Shown piece by piece: positions 24,211 to 31,819 of a stretch of 44,736 bases of DNA; position 1 is the first letter of the stretch, and each line of letters begins with the position of its first letter. The notes beneath the pieces were generated by a model, which was not told the origin of the DNA, ran no database searches, and saw nothing but the letters and a program-made list of their open reading frames with translations. A program made the position numbers and the translations under genes. The DNA comes from Thiemannella venezuelensis. GTDB taxonomy: Bacteria > Actinomycetota > Actinomycetes > Streptosporangiales > Streptosporangiaceae. Location of the stretch: the NCBI RefSeq assembly GCF_014203605.1, contig NZ_JACHJJ010000038.1, forward strand, positions 1 through 44,736, given 5' to 3'.

Positions 24211-25476
24211 ATGCCGCCCTCGGCCGACGATAAATATCACATGTACCCCGCCGACAGGCCGACCGAGAACGGTTGGCACCGCATCCACATCGGCCGCCAG
24301 CCGATTCACGATGAGACCGGTGCCCTGGTGGCCTATGAGCTTCTCTTCCGGTCCAACTCGAAGGCCCAAGGGGCGACCGCGCGCGGTGCCGAGGCGACCA
24401 GCCAGGTCATCGTCAACGCGTTCAGCGAGTTCGGTTTGGAACGCCTGACCGGCTCGCGTCTGTGCTTCATCAACCTGACGCGTGAGTTCCTCGTCGGCGA
24501 GCTGCCGCTGCCGTTCGACTCCGGATCGGTCGTGCTGGAGGTGCTGGAGACCATCGACATCGACGAGCAGGTGGTCTCCGGCGTGCGGAAGCTGGCGGAG
24601 CAGGGCTTCGCCATCGCGCTCGACGACTTCGTGCTCGGAAACGACCACGAACGCCTGCTGGAGATCGCCTCCTACGTCAAGCTCGAGGTCTCCGGGGTGG
24701 ACCCCGACGTCCTGCGGACGCGGGTCGAGGCCTGCCGCGCCTACGCGCACCTGCGCCTGGTGGCCGAACGGCTGGAGACCCAGGAGGACATGGACCTCGC
24801 CCGGGAACTCGGGTTCGAGCTGTTCCAGGGATACCTGCTGGGCAGGCCCCGGGTGCTGTCCCTGGACACGCTGGAGCCCAGCCGGCTGCGCCACCTGGAG
24901 CTGATCAGCAAACTCGCCGACGACGAGACCGACCTGGACGAGGTGGTGGCGATCGTCACCTCCGACCCCGCCCTGTCCTACCGCATCCTGCGCGCCACGA
25001 ACTCCGCGGCGGTCGGCAGATGGCAGCGGGTCTCGTCGGTGAACGACGCGGTGGTGGTCCTGGGTACCGAGCGGTTGCGGCACTGGGTGACGCTGATGCT
25101 CCTCAGCGACGTGGTCGGCTCGGGCGACGGCGTCGACACCGAGCGCATGTCCCACGTCCTGGCCCGGGCCCGCCTCTGCCAGTTGTTGTCGAAGTCCCTG
25201 AGCCTGCCCAGCGACAAGGCGTTCACCGTGGGCCTGCTGACCGGCATCGCCGACCTGCTGGGCGTGCTCCCGGAGGAGCTGATCGCGCACCTGTCGCTCA
25301 GCCAGGACGTGTCAGCCGCGATCATCGACGAGCGCGGTCCGCTCGGCTCGGTCGTCATCGCCGCCAGGGCGTACGAGTCGGGCAGGATGCCCGACCAGGA
25401 CGACGCGCACGGGAACCTGGCGCACGCCTTCCTGAGCGCCGTCGACTGGTCGATGAACATCGTCACCAGTGTCTGA
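24211..25476 (+). CDS. EAL-HDOD signalling protein
   Basis: 421 residues. The EAL part (about 25-215) reads IGRQPIHDETGALVAYELLFR, FINLTREFL, VLEVLET, IALDDFV, VKLEVSG, AERLET and QGYLLGRP. The catalytic signature is ELL rather than EAL and the downstream metal-ligand set is incomplete, so c-di-GMP hydrolysis is doubtful; the YuxH-like family is usually regarded as regulatory. An HDOD domain follows (about 220-400; SDPALSYRILRATNSAAV), lacking the HD metal pair. ATG 24211 has GGAG ten bases upstream; the frame is open much further but without coding character. Together with the GGDEF protein it suggests c-di-GMP-linked control, but no partner is adjacent. Confidence 0.88.
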   Translation: MPPSADDKYHMYPADRPTENGWHRIHIGRQPIHDETGALVAYELLFRSNSKAQGATARGAEATSQVIVNAFSEFGLERLTGSRLCFINLTREFLVGELPLPFDSGSVVLEVLETIDIDEQVVSGVRKLAEQGFAIALDDFVLGNDHERLLEIASYVKLEVSGVDPDVLRTRVEACRAYAHLRLVAERLETQEDMDLARELGFELFQGYLLGRPRVLSLDTLEPSRLRHLELISKLADDETDLDEVVAIVTSDPALSYRILRATNSAAVGRWQRVSSVNDAVVVLGTERLRHWVTLMLLSDVVGSGDGVDTERMSHVLARARLCQLLSKSLSLPSDKAFTVGLLTGIADLLGVLPEELIAHLSLSQDVSAAIIDERGPLGSVVIAARAYESGRMPDQDDAHGNLAHAFLSAVDWSMNIVTSV

Positions 25477-25507
25477 CCGGACGTGGGAACCCGCGAGGCC
25501 CGGTCAG
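25473..25507 (+). terminator. Hairpin at end of EAL-HDOD gene
   Basis: CTGACCGG and CCGGTCAG form an eight-base perfect stem with a 19-base loop. The left arm includes the stop codon. A weak terminator candidate. Confidence 0.45.
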
Positions 25508-25538
25508 GCGGTACGGCGCGCCCTGCGGCGACTGTAGC

Positions 25539-25577
25539 GTTACGCGTAACACGAAAATGAATCGAGCTACGCGTAAT
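25539..25577. promoter_or_regulatory. Paired TACGCGTA palindromes in AT-rich gap
   Basis: GTTACGCGTAAC (25539-25550, a perfect 12-mer) is followed 27 bp later by GCTACGCGTAATC (TACGCGTA at 25568-25575). The surrounding 25530-25630 is the most AT-rich piece of this part of the window. Two equal sites on nearly the same face (27 bp) look like an operator pair, but no start codon lies directly downstream on the plus strand, and the 25731 gene ends here. Confidence 0.5.
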
Positions 25578-25730
25578 CATTTGCTGTCGCCTTCGTGGAT
25601 TGCGATAACACCCGGTTAACGCAACTCAGGAATCGGATGGCGACGGCCGATCGCGCCCCTGTGTCCCGGTCCGGGAGGGATCGGCCACGCTGCTGCCGGT
25701 GCTCCGCCGCGGTCGTCCGCGGGCGGCGGC

Positions 25731-26141
25731 TCAGGACGCCGCGGTCTCCAGGGCGGAGGCGACCGCGAGCGGGTTCTGATACTCCCGCCAGCGGGCGATC
25801 CGCCCCTTGCGGACGGTCAGCACGCCGACGAACGGGGCCGCGGCGGACACTCCCGTCGCGGTCAGCGTCGCGGCCAGCTCGTACTCGACGACGATGGTGC
25901 CGGGGTCGGTGGTGTCGTGCACGGCCAGCGCTCGGCAGTCGTCGAAGCGGAAGGGCAGGCCGTCGTGCCCGGCACGGACGAAGGCCAGGACCGCGGCCCG
26001 GCCTTCGATCCGGCCGGGCCGTCCGGGTGCGGCGAACGGCATCTCCAGGATGACGTCCTCGGTGAGCGAGTCGTCGTCGAAGACGGTCTCGCCGGCCGTC
26101 CAGCGCTCGCGCATGCGGTCGAAGACCTCGCGTGGGGTCAT
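25731..26141 (-). CDS. SnoaL-like / NTF2-fold protein
   Basis: 136 residues matching the cone-shaped NTF2-like fold of the SnoaL-like family: an N-terminal helix MTPREVFDRMRERWTAG, then DDDSLTEDVILEMPFAAPGRPGRIEGRAAV and a final sheet ending GRIARWREYQNPLAVA. Members include isomerases, hydrolases and binding proteins, so the substrate cannot be named. ATG 26141 with GGAGG seven bases upstream is the correct start; the open frame continues to 26498 but runs through the opposing TetR gene. Divergent from the TetR gene; the operator at 26184 controls at least one of them. Confidence 0.85.
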   Translation of the reverse strand: MTPREVFDRMRERWTAGETVFDDDSLTEDVILEMPFAAPGRPGRIEGRAAVLAFVRAGHDGLPFRFDDCRALAVHDTTDPGTIVVEYELAATLTATGVSAAAPFVGVLTVRKGRIARWREYQNPLAVASALETAAS

Positions 26142-26161
26142 GCCTGCCTCCGGGATAAGAT

Positions 26162-26201
26162 GAGTGGTGACTCGACTTACCATAATGAGTCGAGACTCAT
26201 T
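26162..26201. promoter_or_regulatory. TetR operators between SnoaL-like and TetR genes
   Basis: A perfect inverted repeat AATGAGTC-GA-GACTCATT at 26184-26201, and a weaker GAGT-N4-ACTC at 26162-26173, in the 76-bp gap. The arms share the core GAGT/ACTC. The size and symmetry fit a TetR-family operator controlling both divergent genes. The upstream open frame would overlap it, which supports the downstream GTG as the start. Confidence 0.7.
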
Positions 26202-26217
26202 TTCCAAGGGGGTCGGC

Positions 26218-26730
26218 GTGCGGGCGGACGCGCAGCGCAACCGGGAACGCATCCTCGACGCGGCCGAGGAGGTGTTCACGCACCGCGGTACGGCGGCGTC
26301 CACCGAGGAGGTGGCCCGGCTGGCCGGCGTGGCGATCGGCACGGTCTTCCGGCACTTCCCGACCAAGGACGACCTGCTGGCGGCGATCCTGAAACGCCTG
26401 CTGGCACGGCTGGCGGGGGACGCGGCCACGCTCGGCGGGGCGGACGGCCTGCACGTCTTCTTCCGCCGGCTGGTCGAGCAGGCGGCGGCCAAGCGCACGG
26501 TGGTCGACCTGGCCGGCGTCAGCGTCCCGGCGGCGGTGGGTCAGCTGGGCGAGGCGGTGGGGGAACTGCTGCGCCAGGCACAGGCCGCGGGCACGGTGCG
26601 CGATGACGTCCGCCGGCCCGAGGTGATGGCGCTGCTGGTGAGCGTCTGCCAAGGCGCCCTGCAGGGCGGCTGGGACGTGGAGCTGCAGGAACGGACACTC
26701 GCCGTCATCTTCGCCGGTCTGGCCGCGTAG
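26218..26730 (+). CDS. TetR family transcriptional regulator
   Basis: 170 residues from GTG 26218, which has AAGGGGG about five bases upstream; ATG 26185 in the same frame lies inside the palindromic operator and is less likely. The N-terminal TetR domain reads RADAQRNRERILDAAEEVFTHRG, then STEEVARLAGVAIGTVFRHFPTKDDLL with the F-R-H-F-P-T-K recognition segment. The C-terminal half is a TetR ligand-binding domain ending LAVIFAGLAA. Probably represses itself and the divergent SnoaL-like gene. The inducer is not predictable. Confidence 0.88.
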   Translation: MRADAQRNRERILDAAEEVFTHRGTAASTEEVARLAGVAIGTVFRHFPTKDDLLAAILKRLLARLAGDAATLGGADGLHVFFRRLVEQAAAKRTVVDLAGVSVPAAVGQLGEAVGELLRQAQAAGTVRDDVRRPEVMALLVSVCQGALQGGWDVELQERTLAVIFAGLAA

Positions 26731-26758
26731 GCGTCGTTCGCCGGACCGGGGCGCCGGC

Positions 26759-26798
26759 GCTCGCAGGACGGGACGGGACACCGGAGGAGTCCGCGAGC
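26759..26798. terminator. Weak hairpin between convergent genes
   Basis: GCTCGC-A-GGAC against GTCCGCGAGC (ten pairs, one bulge) with a roughly 19-base loop lies between the TetR stop and the sigma-factor stop. Low-confidence bidirectional terminator. Confidence 0.4.
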
Positions 26799-26818
26799 GG
26801 TCGCCGCCTCCGCTCCGG

Positions 26819-28105
26819 TCACCCCAGGGCGGCGAGCTTGCGCTCCAGCACCGCCCGCTCGCGCCCGTTGCCGCACAGCCGTACGGCGCGCTCCAGCTCG
26901 GTGCGCGCCTCCTCGGCGCGGCCCAGGCGGGTGAGCAGCTCCCCGCGGACGCCCGGCAGCAGGTGCGAGCCCTGCAGCGCCCCGGCGTCCGCCAGCCCGT
27001 CCACGATCGGCAGTGCCGCGGCCGGTCCCCGGGCCATGGAGACCGCCACCGCCCGGTTGAGGTCGACCACGGGTGAGGGCGCGAGTCGGCCGAGCGCCTC
27101 GTAGACGAGGACGACGCGCTCCCAGTCCGTCGCCTCGACCGACGGGGCGACGGCGTGGCACTCGGCGATCGCGGCCTGCAGGCCGTACGCGCCGAGGCCC
27201 CGGCCGGCCCGCTCGGCGCGGGCCAGGGCGGCCCTGCCCCGGCGGATCGCGGCGCGGTCCCAGCGGCGGCGGTCCTGGTGCTCCAGCAGCACCGGCTCGC
27301 CGTCCGGCCCGGTGCGGGCGGGAAAACGCGCCGCGGTCAGCTCCAGCAGCGCCAGCAGGCCGTGGACCTCGGGCTCGTCCGGCACCAGCCGGGCCAGCAC
27401 CCGGGCGAGGCGCTGCGCCTCGCCCGCCAGATCGGGCCGGATCAGATCGTCGCCGGAACTGGCCGAGGAGCCCTCGGTGAAGATCAGATAGATCACGTTG
27501 AGCACCGAGCCGAGCCGCTCGGCCCGCTCCCGGGCCGACGGCACCGCGAACGGCACCCGGGCCGCCCCGAGCGTCTTCTTCGCCCGGGTGATCCGGGCCT
27601 GCACGGTGGCGGTCGGGACGAGGAACGCCCGGGCGATCTCGTCGCTCGTCAGACCGCCGACCACCCGCAGGGTGAGCGCCACCCTCGCCTCCCGGGACAG
27701 GACGGGATGGCAGGAGACGAACATCAGCGCGAGCATGTCGTCGTCGATCTGGTCCGGATCCCACAGCACGTCCTCGGCCTCCCGAGCCGGATCGGCGGGT
27801 GCGTTCCCCGAGGAGATGCCGCCCTCCCCCAGCTCGTGGGCGAGGGCGGCGTACCTGTCGTCGAGGGCGGAGCGCCGGCGGAACGCGTCGATCGCGCGGC
27901 GCCGGCCGACGGTGAGCAACCACCCCGCGGGGTGGCGGGGAGCACCCTCGCGCGGCCAGGTCACCAGGGCCTCGGCCAGCGCCTCCTGGGCGAGGTCCTC
28001 GGCCAGTGCGAAGTCGCCGGTGTAGCGGGCGAGCGCGCCGACGATCCGCGCGGACTCGATCCGCCAGACGGCGGCGACGGCCTCACGGCCGGTGGGGTCT
28101 GCCAT
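26819..28105 (-). CDS. ECF42-type RNA polymerase sigma factor
   Basis: 428 residues. Region sigma2 (about 10-75, with FALAEDLAQEALAEALVTW and WLLTVGRRRAIDAFRR) and sigma4 (about 125-185, with LTSDEIARAFLVPTATVQARITRAKK) are normal, followed by a long C-terminal extension of about 200 residues with TPR-like helical repeats (ELERAVRLCGNGRERAVLERKLAAL). This architecture is that of ECF42 sigma factors, which are regularly paired with DGPF proteins. There is no anti-sigma gene. ATG 28105 follows GGAAG. It lies 15 bp after the DGPF gene, so they form one operon; the C-terminal extension, not an anti-sigma factor, is thought to control activity in this group. Confidence 0.92.
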   Translation of the reverse strand: MADPTGREAVAAVWRIESARIVGALARYTGDFALAEDLAQEALAEALVTWPREGAPRHPAGWLLTVGRRRAIDAFRRRSALDDRYAALAHELGEGGISSGNAPADPAREAEDVLWDPDQIDDDMLALMFVSCHPVLSREARVALTLRVVGGLTSDEIARAFLVPTATVQARITRAKKTLGAARVPFAVPSARERAERLGSVLNVIYLIFTEGSSASSGDDLIRPDLAGEAQRLARVLARLVPDEPEVHGLLALLELTAARFPARTGPDGEPVLLEHQDRRRWDRAAIRRGRAALARAERAGRGLGAYGLQAAIAECHAVAPSVEATDWERVVLVYEALGRLAPSPVVDLNRAVAVSMARGPAAALPIVDGLADAGALQGSHLLPGVRGELLTRLGRAEEARTELERAVRLCGNGRERAVLERKLAALG

Positions 28106-28120
28106 CTTCCGTCGGTCCGA

Positions 28121-28540
28121 TCAGAGCTGGCCGGTAGCCTCGCGCCACGCCCGCTCCTTCTTGATCCACTCGTTGTCCTGCGGGAACTCGTCGATCGTGG
28201 TGACCCGGCGGATCTCGGTCTTGAAGCCCGGACCGGTGATCGGCGAGCGCCTGGCCCACTCCACGGCCTCCTCCCTGGAGGCGACGTTGAGGATGTAGAA
28301 GCCGCCGAACAGCTCCTTGGTCTCGCCGTACGGGCCGTCGGTGACCACGGGCGGTTCGCAGGAGTAGTCGACGACCACGCCCTCGGCGGCGTCGGCGAGG
28401 CCTTCGGCGGCGAGCAGCACGCCGGCCCGGATCAGCTCCTCGTTGTACCGGCCGACGGTCGCGAGCATCTCGGTGAAGTCGACGTCGCCCATCGCGGTGA
28501 AGGCCTCGTCGGTGGCGCGCCAGATCAGCATGTACTTCAT
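28121..28540 (-). CDS. DGPF (YCII-related) domain protein
   Basis: 139 residues, YCII-related fold. The signature is DGPYGETKELFGGFYILNV (residues about 67-85), from which the DGPF family takes its name. The start MKYMLIWRATDEAF is typical, and ATG 28540 has GGGAG at ten to fourteen bases. It precedes the ECF42 sigma gene by 15 bp in a two-gene operon; the pairing is well known in actinobacteria and elsewhere. Its biochemical function is not established; in this group DGPF genes are the usual targets of the sigma factor. Confidence 0.92.
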   Translation of the reverse strand: MKYMLIWRATDEAFTAMGDVDFTEMLATVGRYNEELIRAGVLLAAEGLADAAEGVVVDYSCEPPVVTDGPYGETKELFGGFYILNVASREEAVEWARRSPITGPGFKTEIRRVTTIDEFPQDNEWIKKERAWREATGQL

Positions 28541-28592
28541 GGTCTCTGTCTCCCTGTGTCGTCCGGGCCCTGCGGGCCTTTCTCACGCATAG

Positions 28593-28620
28593 GTCGAACG
28601 GGCGGCGCCGCGGATCGACA
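28593..28620 (-). promoter_or_regulatory. ECF42-type promoter for the DGPF-sigma operon
   Basis: On the minus strand TGTCGA (28615-28620) is separated by exactly 18 bases from CGAC (28593-28596), about 53 bases before the DGPF start. This fits the reported ECF42 promoter pattern as I recall it (TGTCGA at -35 and CGA/TC at -10). Autoregulation of the operon by its own sigma factor is therefore likely. Confidence 0.65.
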
Positions 28621-28834
28621 CGACCGCCGGATTTCTTCTCCGGGGAATCGGCCGGCGTGGTTCCGGCCGCCTCCGGCGGGTGGACCCCGGATCACCTCAA
28701 GATCGTTCTTTAGCGTACACGGTCGTTCCCCGCGGGCCGGCGCGGGCGGGCGTGCGGGGAGCGTGCCGCCGTTGCACAGGCGATCCACAGGGTAGGGAAG
28801 GAGGACTCACAGTGTCTTTTCCGACGATCGGGCT
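28621..28834. other. Intergenic region upstream of two-component system
   Basis: Contains a stretch around 28680-28730 with AT-richer sequence (CAAGATCGTTCTTTAGCG) and a CTCACAG motif near 28806 just before the response regulator start. The same CTCACAG core is found ahead of the DUF4956 gene, which would fit autoregulation. No gene seen. Confidence 0.4.
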
Positions 28835-29572
28835 ATGACCGTGACGAATGCGGAGGTTCGTGGGCAGTTGCGTCGGCCGGACGGCGGTCCGCTGCGGGTG
28901 CTGGTGGTGGACGACGAGCCCACGCTGGCGGAACTGCTGACGATGGCGCTGCGCTACGAGGGCTGGGAGGCGCGCAGCGCCGGCGACGGCATGAGCGCCG
29001 TGCGGGCCGCGCGCGAGCTCCGCCCCGACGCCGTCGTGCTCGACATGATGCTGCCCGACATCGACGGCCTGGAGGTGCTGCGCAGGCTGCGCGGGGAGGC
29101 GCCGGACGTGCCGGTGCTGTTCCTGACCGCCAAGGACTCGGTGGAGGACCGGATCGCGGGGCTGACGGCCGGCGGCGACGACTACGTGACCAAGCCGTTC
29201 AGCCTGGAGGAGGTCGTGGCGCGGCTGCGCGGCCTGATGCGCCGGGCGGCCCGTTCGGAGCTGCGCCCGGACTCCCGGCTCGTCGTCGGCGATCTGGTCC
29301 TGGACGAGGACAGCCGCGAGGTCCGGCGGGACGACGAGCCGATCAGTCTGACGGCCACGGAGTTCGAGCTGCTGCGCTACCTGATGCGCAATCCGCGCCG
29401 GGTGCTCAGCAAGGCGCAGATCCTCGACCGGGTGTGGAACTACGACTTCGGCGGACAGGCGAACGTGGTGGAGCTGTACATCTCGTACCTGCGCAAGAAG
29501 ATCGACGCCGGCCGGACGCCGATGATCCACACGCTGCGCGGCGCCGGTTATGTCCTCAGACCCGCTGACTAA
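28835..29572 (+). CDS. OmpR/PhoB-type response regulator
   Basis: 245 residues. The receiver domain (about 20-135) has acidic pocket D26/D27, phospho-acceptor D70 (VLDMMLPDIDG), Thr in FLTAKD and Lys in VTKPFS. The winged-helix output domain (about 150-243) has LTATEFELLRYLMRNPRRVLSKAQILDRVW and a C-terminal VHTLRGAGYVLR-like wing (IHTLRGAGYVLRPAD). It overlaps the histidine kinase start by 23 bases, so the two are co-translated. The likely target is the DUF4956-VTC operon, whose upstream region carries two 11-bp-spaced direct repeats. Confidence 0.93.
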   Translation: MTVTNAEVRGQLRRPDGGPLRVLVVDDEPTLAELLTMALRYEGWEARSAGDGMSAVRAARELRPDAVVLDMMLPDIDGLEVLRRLRGEAPDVPVLFLTAKDSVEDRIAGLTAGGDDYVTKPFSLEEVVARLRGLMRRAARSELRPDSRLVVGDLVLDEDSREVRRDDEPISLTATEFELLRYLMRNPRRVLSKAQILDRVWNYDFGGQANVVELYISYLRKKIDAGRTPMIHTLRGAGYVLRPAD

Positions 29573-31115
29573 GACGCCGCCGGGCGCGGCGGCCGGGGCG
29601 CCGGCTGGCCGGCGGACCGGGCCGCGCCGGTGGCGGGGATGGTCGCTGCGGGCCCGCCTGGTCGCCGCGATGCTCGCCCTGCTGACCCTGGCGTTCCTGG
29701 CCGTCGGCGTGACCACCGAGGTCACGCTGGCCGAGGTGCTGTACGGGCGTGTCGACGCCCAGCTGGCGGCGGCCGCGGGCCGGGCGCCGCACGGATACGG
29801 GCCCCCGCCCGCCCAGGAGCCGGACGGCCGGGCCCCGGACACCTCCGGACCGACCGGCTGCGCGCAGCCGCAGGACCGGGACTTCCCGCGGGGGCAGGCC
29901 ATCGGCACGCTGTCGGCGCGGATCTGCGCGGGCGAGGTCGTCAGCGCCGACGTGCTGGTGGAGCAGGGGCAGGCGCAGCCGGAGGTCGGCGCGTCGCACG
30001 CGACGCTGCTGACGGTTCCGGTGGACGCCGCGCCGGCCACCTACGACCTCGGCGAGCTGGGCGACTACCGCCTCGTCGCGCGTCCCCTGCCCGACGGCGC
30101 GGTGCTGGTCACCGGGCTGCCGCTGGCGGAGACGCAGGAGACGCTCTACCTGGTGGCCGCCGTCGTGGCGGGGGTGACGGCGCTGGTGCTGCTGGCTGCG
30201 GGCTACGCCGGGACGGTGATCGTACGGCGGACGCTGCGTCCGCTGTCCCGGGTGGCCGCGACCGCCGCCCGGGTGTCGCAGCTGACCCTCCACCGCGGCG
30301 AGGTGGAGCTGCCGCAACGCGTCGCCGAGGCCGACGCCGACACGCGCACCGAGGTCGGGCAGGTCGGCGCGGCGCTGAACCGGATGCTGGACCACGTCGG
30401 CAGCGCGCTGGAGGCCCGGCACGCCAGCGAGACGCAGGTCCGCCAGTTCGTCGCCGACGCCAGCCACGAACTGCGCACCCCGCTCGCGGCGATCTGCGGT
30501 TACGCCGAGCTGAGCAGGCGCGGCCGTCAGCCCGTGCCGGACGAGGTCGCGCACGTGCTGCGCCGGGTGGAGGCGGAGGCGCGGCGGATGACCGTCCTGG
30601 TGGAGGACATGCTGCTGCTGGCCCGCCTGGACGCCGGTCGTCCCCTCGCGTGCGAACCGGTGGACCTGACGATGCTGACGGTGGACGCGGTCAGCGACGC
30701 GCACGCCGCCGGCCCGCGCCACGACTGGCACCTGGACGTGCCCGAGGAGCCGATCACCGTGGCCGGCGACGCGGCGCGGCTGCAGCAGGTCCTGGCCAAC
30801 CTGCTGGCCAACGCCCGCAGCCACACCCCGGAGGGCACCCGTGTCACGGTCGGCGTGGAGGCCCGGGGCGGGCACGCCGTGCTGACCGTCACCGACACCG
30901 GCCCCGGCATCCCGCCCGAGCTGCTTCCGCACGTCTTCGAACGCTTCGCCCGCGGCGACACCTCACGCTCCCGGGCGGCCGGCAGCACCGGTCTCGGGCT
31001 CGCCATCGTGCACGCCGTGGTGACCGCGCACGGCGGGAGCGTGGAGGCCTGCAGCGTGCCGGGCCGTACGAGCTTCACCGTACGGCTGCCGCGGGCCGCC
31101 GACGACGGCGCGTGA
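29550..31115 (+). CDS. HAMP-domain sensor histidine kinase
   Basis: 521 residues. TM1 (about 34-56), an extracytoplasmic sensor of about 135 residues rich in Pro/Gly/Gln, TM2 (about 195-220), HAMP (about 221-285), HisKA with H306 in DASHELRTPLAAICGY, and HATPase with NLLANARSHTPEG, DTGPGIPPELLPHVFERFARGD and GSTGLGLAIVHAV. ATG 29550 lies inside the regulator's 3' end. It is the cognate kinase of the preceding response regulator by position and type. The sensor domain matches no family I know. Confidence 0.92.
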   Translation: MSSDPLTKTPPGAAAGAPAGRRTGPRRWRGWSLRARLVAAMLALLTLAFLAVGVTTEVTLAEVLYGRVDAQLAAAAGRAPHGYGPPPAQEPDGRAPDTSGPTGCAQPQDRDFPRGQAIGTLSARICAGEVVSADVLVEQGQAQPEVGASHATLLTVPVDAAPATYDLGELGDYRLVARPLPDGAVLVTGLPLAETQETLYLVAAVVAGVTALVLLAAGYAGTVIVRRTLRPLSRVAATAARVSQLTLHRGEVELPQRVAEADADTRTEVGQVGAALNRMLDHVGSALEARHASETQVRQFVADASHELRTPLAAICGYAELSRRGRQPVPDEVAHVLRRVEAEARRMTVLVEDMLLLARLDAGRPLACEPVDLTMLTVDAVSDAHAAGPRHDWHLDVPEEPITVAGDAARLQQVLANLLANARSHTPEGTRVTVGVEARGGHAVLTVTDTGPGIPPELLPHVFERFARGDTSRSRAAGSTGLGLAIVHAVVTAHGGSVEACSVPGRTSFTVRLPRAADDGA

Positions 31116-31123
31116 CGGCCCGC

Positions 31124-31180
31124 CGGCTCATTCCTCCGGCACAGACCTCTCACAGGCGGCTCATAGGCCCGCCCGGCTCA
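31124..31180 (+). promoter_or_regulatory. Direct repeats ahead of the DUF4956 operon
   Basis: CTCACAGG (31149-31156) and CTCATAGG (31160-31167) start exactly 11 bp apart, the spacing of OmpR-family binding sites. A CGGCTCA motif occurs three times (31124, 31157, 31174). Likely binding site of the upstream response regulator. The -10 and -35 are not called. Confidence 0.5.
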
Positions 31181-31219
31181 ATGAAGTCGTCCCCGAACCT
31201 CCCGGACGAAGGAACAGCC

Positions 31220-31819
31220 GTGAACCAGCTGGCAATCATCGCCGCCGACCTCGTAGCCATCGCCGTCCTCACCTTCGGTGTCTACTTCCCCCGCCACCAC
31301 CGCCGCGACCTGGTGGTCGCGTTCCTGGGCGTGAACATCGGCGTGCTGGCGGTCTCGATGGTGCTCGGCTCCTCGACCGTGGGAGCCGGACTGGGGCTCG
31401 GCCTGTTCGGCGTGCTGTCGATCATCAGGCTGCGTTCCGACGAGATCGCCCAGCACGAGGTCGCCTACTACTTCGCCGCCCTGGCGCTCGGTCTGCTGGC
31501 CGGGCTGAGCGGCTCCCTGGACGCGCTGAACGGCGGCCTGATGCTGCTGATGATCGCCGCGCTGTTCGTCGGCGACCACCCGCACCTGTTCCGCCGCTAC
31601 CGGCAGCAGACCGTGAACCTGGACGTCGCGCACACCGACGAGGACGCGCTCCGCGCGCACCTGGAGGTACTGCTGGGGGGCCGGGTCGTCAACCTGTCGA
31701 TCAAGCACGTCGACCTGGTCGACGACACCACGCTGGCCGAGGTCCGCTACCTCGCCGACCGCCGGCAACCCGCCCGCCGGGGACTCGTCGAGCGTGATCG
31801 GGCGACGGTGGCCGCATGA
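31220..31819 (+). CDS. DUF4956 integral membrane protein
   Basis: 199 residues. Four closely packed hydrophobic segments (about 4-22, 32-55, 75-95, 98-118) in the pattern of DUF4956 proteins, including LGLGLFGVLSIIRLRSDEIAQHEVAYYF, are followed by a soluble C-terminal alpha/beta part of about 80 residues. GTG 31220 with GAAGGAA five bases upstream is preferred to ATG 31181, which has no ribosome site. Its last bases overlap the next gene (ATGA), indicating coupled translation with the VTC protein. DUF4956 proteins are regularly found beside VTC-domain genes; the biochemical function is unknown, but a membrane partner of the polymerase is plausible. Confidence 0.88.
   Translation: MNQLAIIAADLVAIAVLTFGVYFPRHHRRDLVVAFLGVNIGVLAVSMVLGSSTVGAGLGLGLFGVLSIIRLRSDEIAQHEVAYYFAALALGLLAGLSGSLDALNGGLMLLMIAALFVGDHPHLFRRYRQQTVNLDVAHTDEDALRAHLEVLLGGRVVNLSIKHVDLVDDTTLAEVRYLADRRQPARRGLVERDRATVAA

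Noticed and set aside
24211-25476. Calling the EAL-HDOD protein an active c-di-GMP phosphodiesterase
   Set aside because: The signature Ala is replaced and several metal ligands are not evident; only a regulatory role is supported.
26271-26280. GTGTTCACG half-site in TetR gene
   Set aside because: Matches one arm of the par-type palindrome but has no partner arm and is far from parAB inside a coding region.
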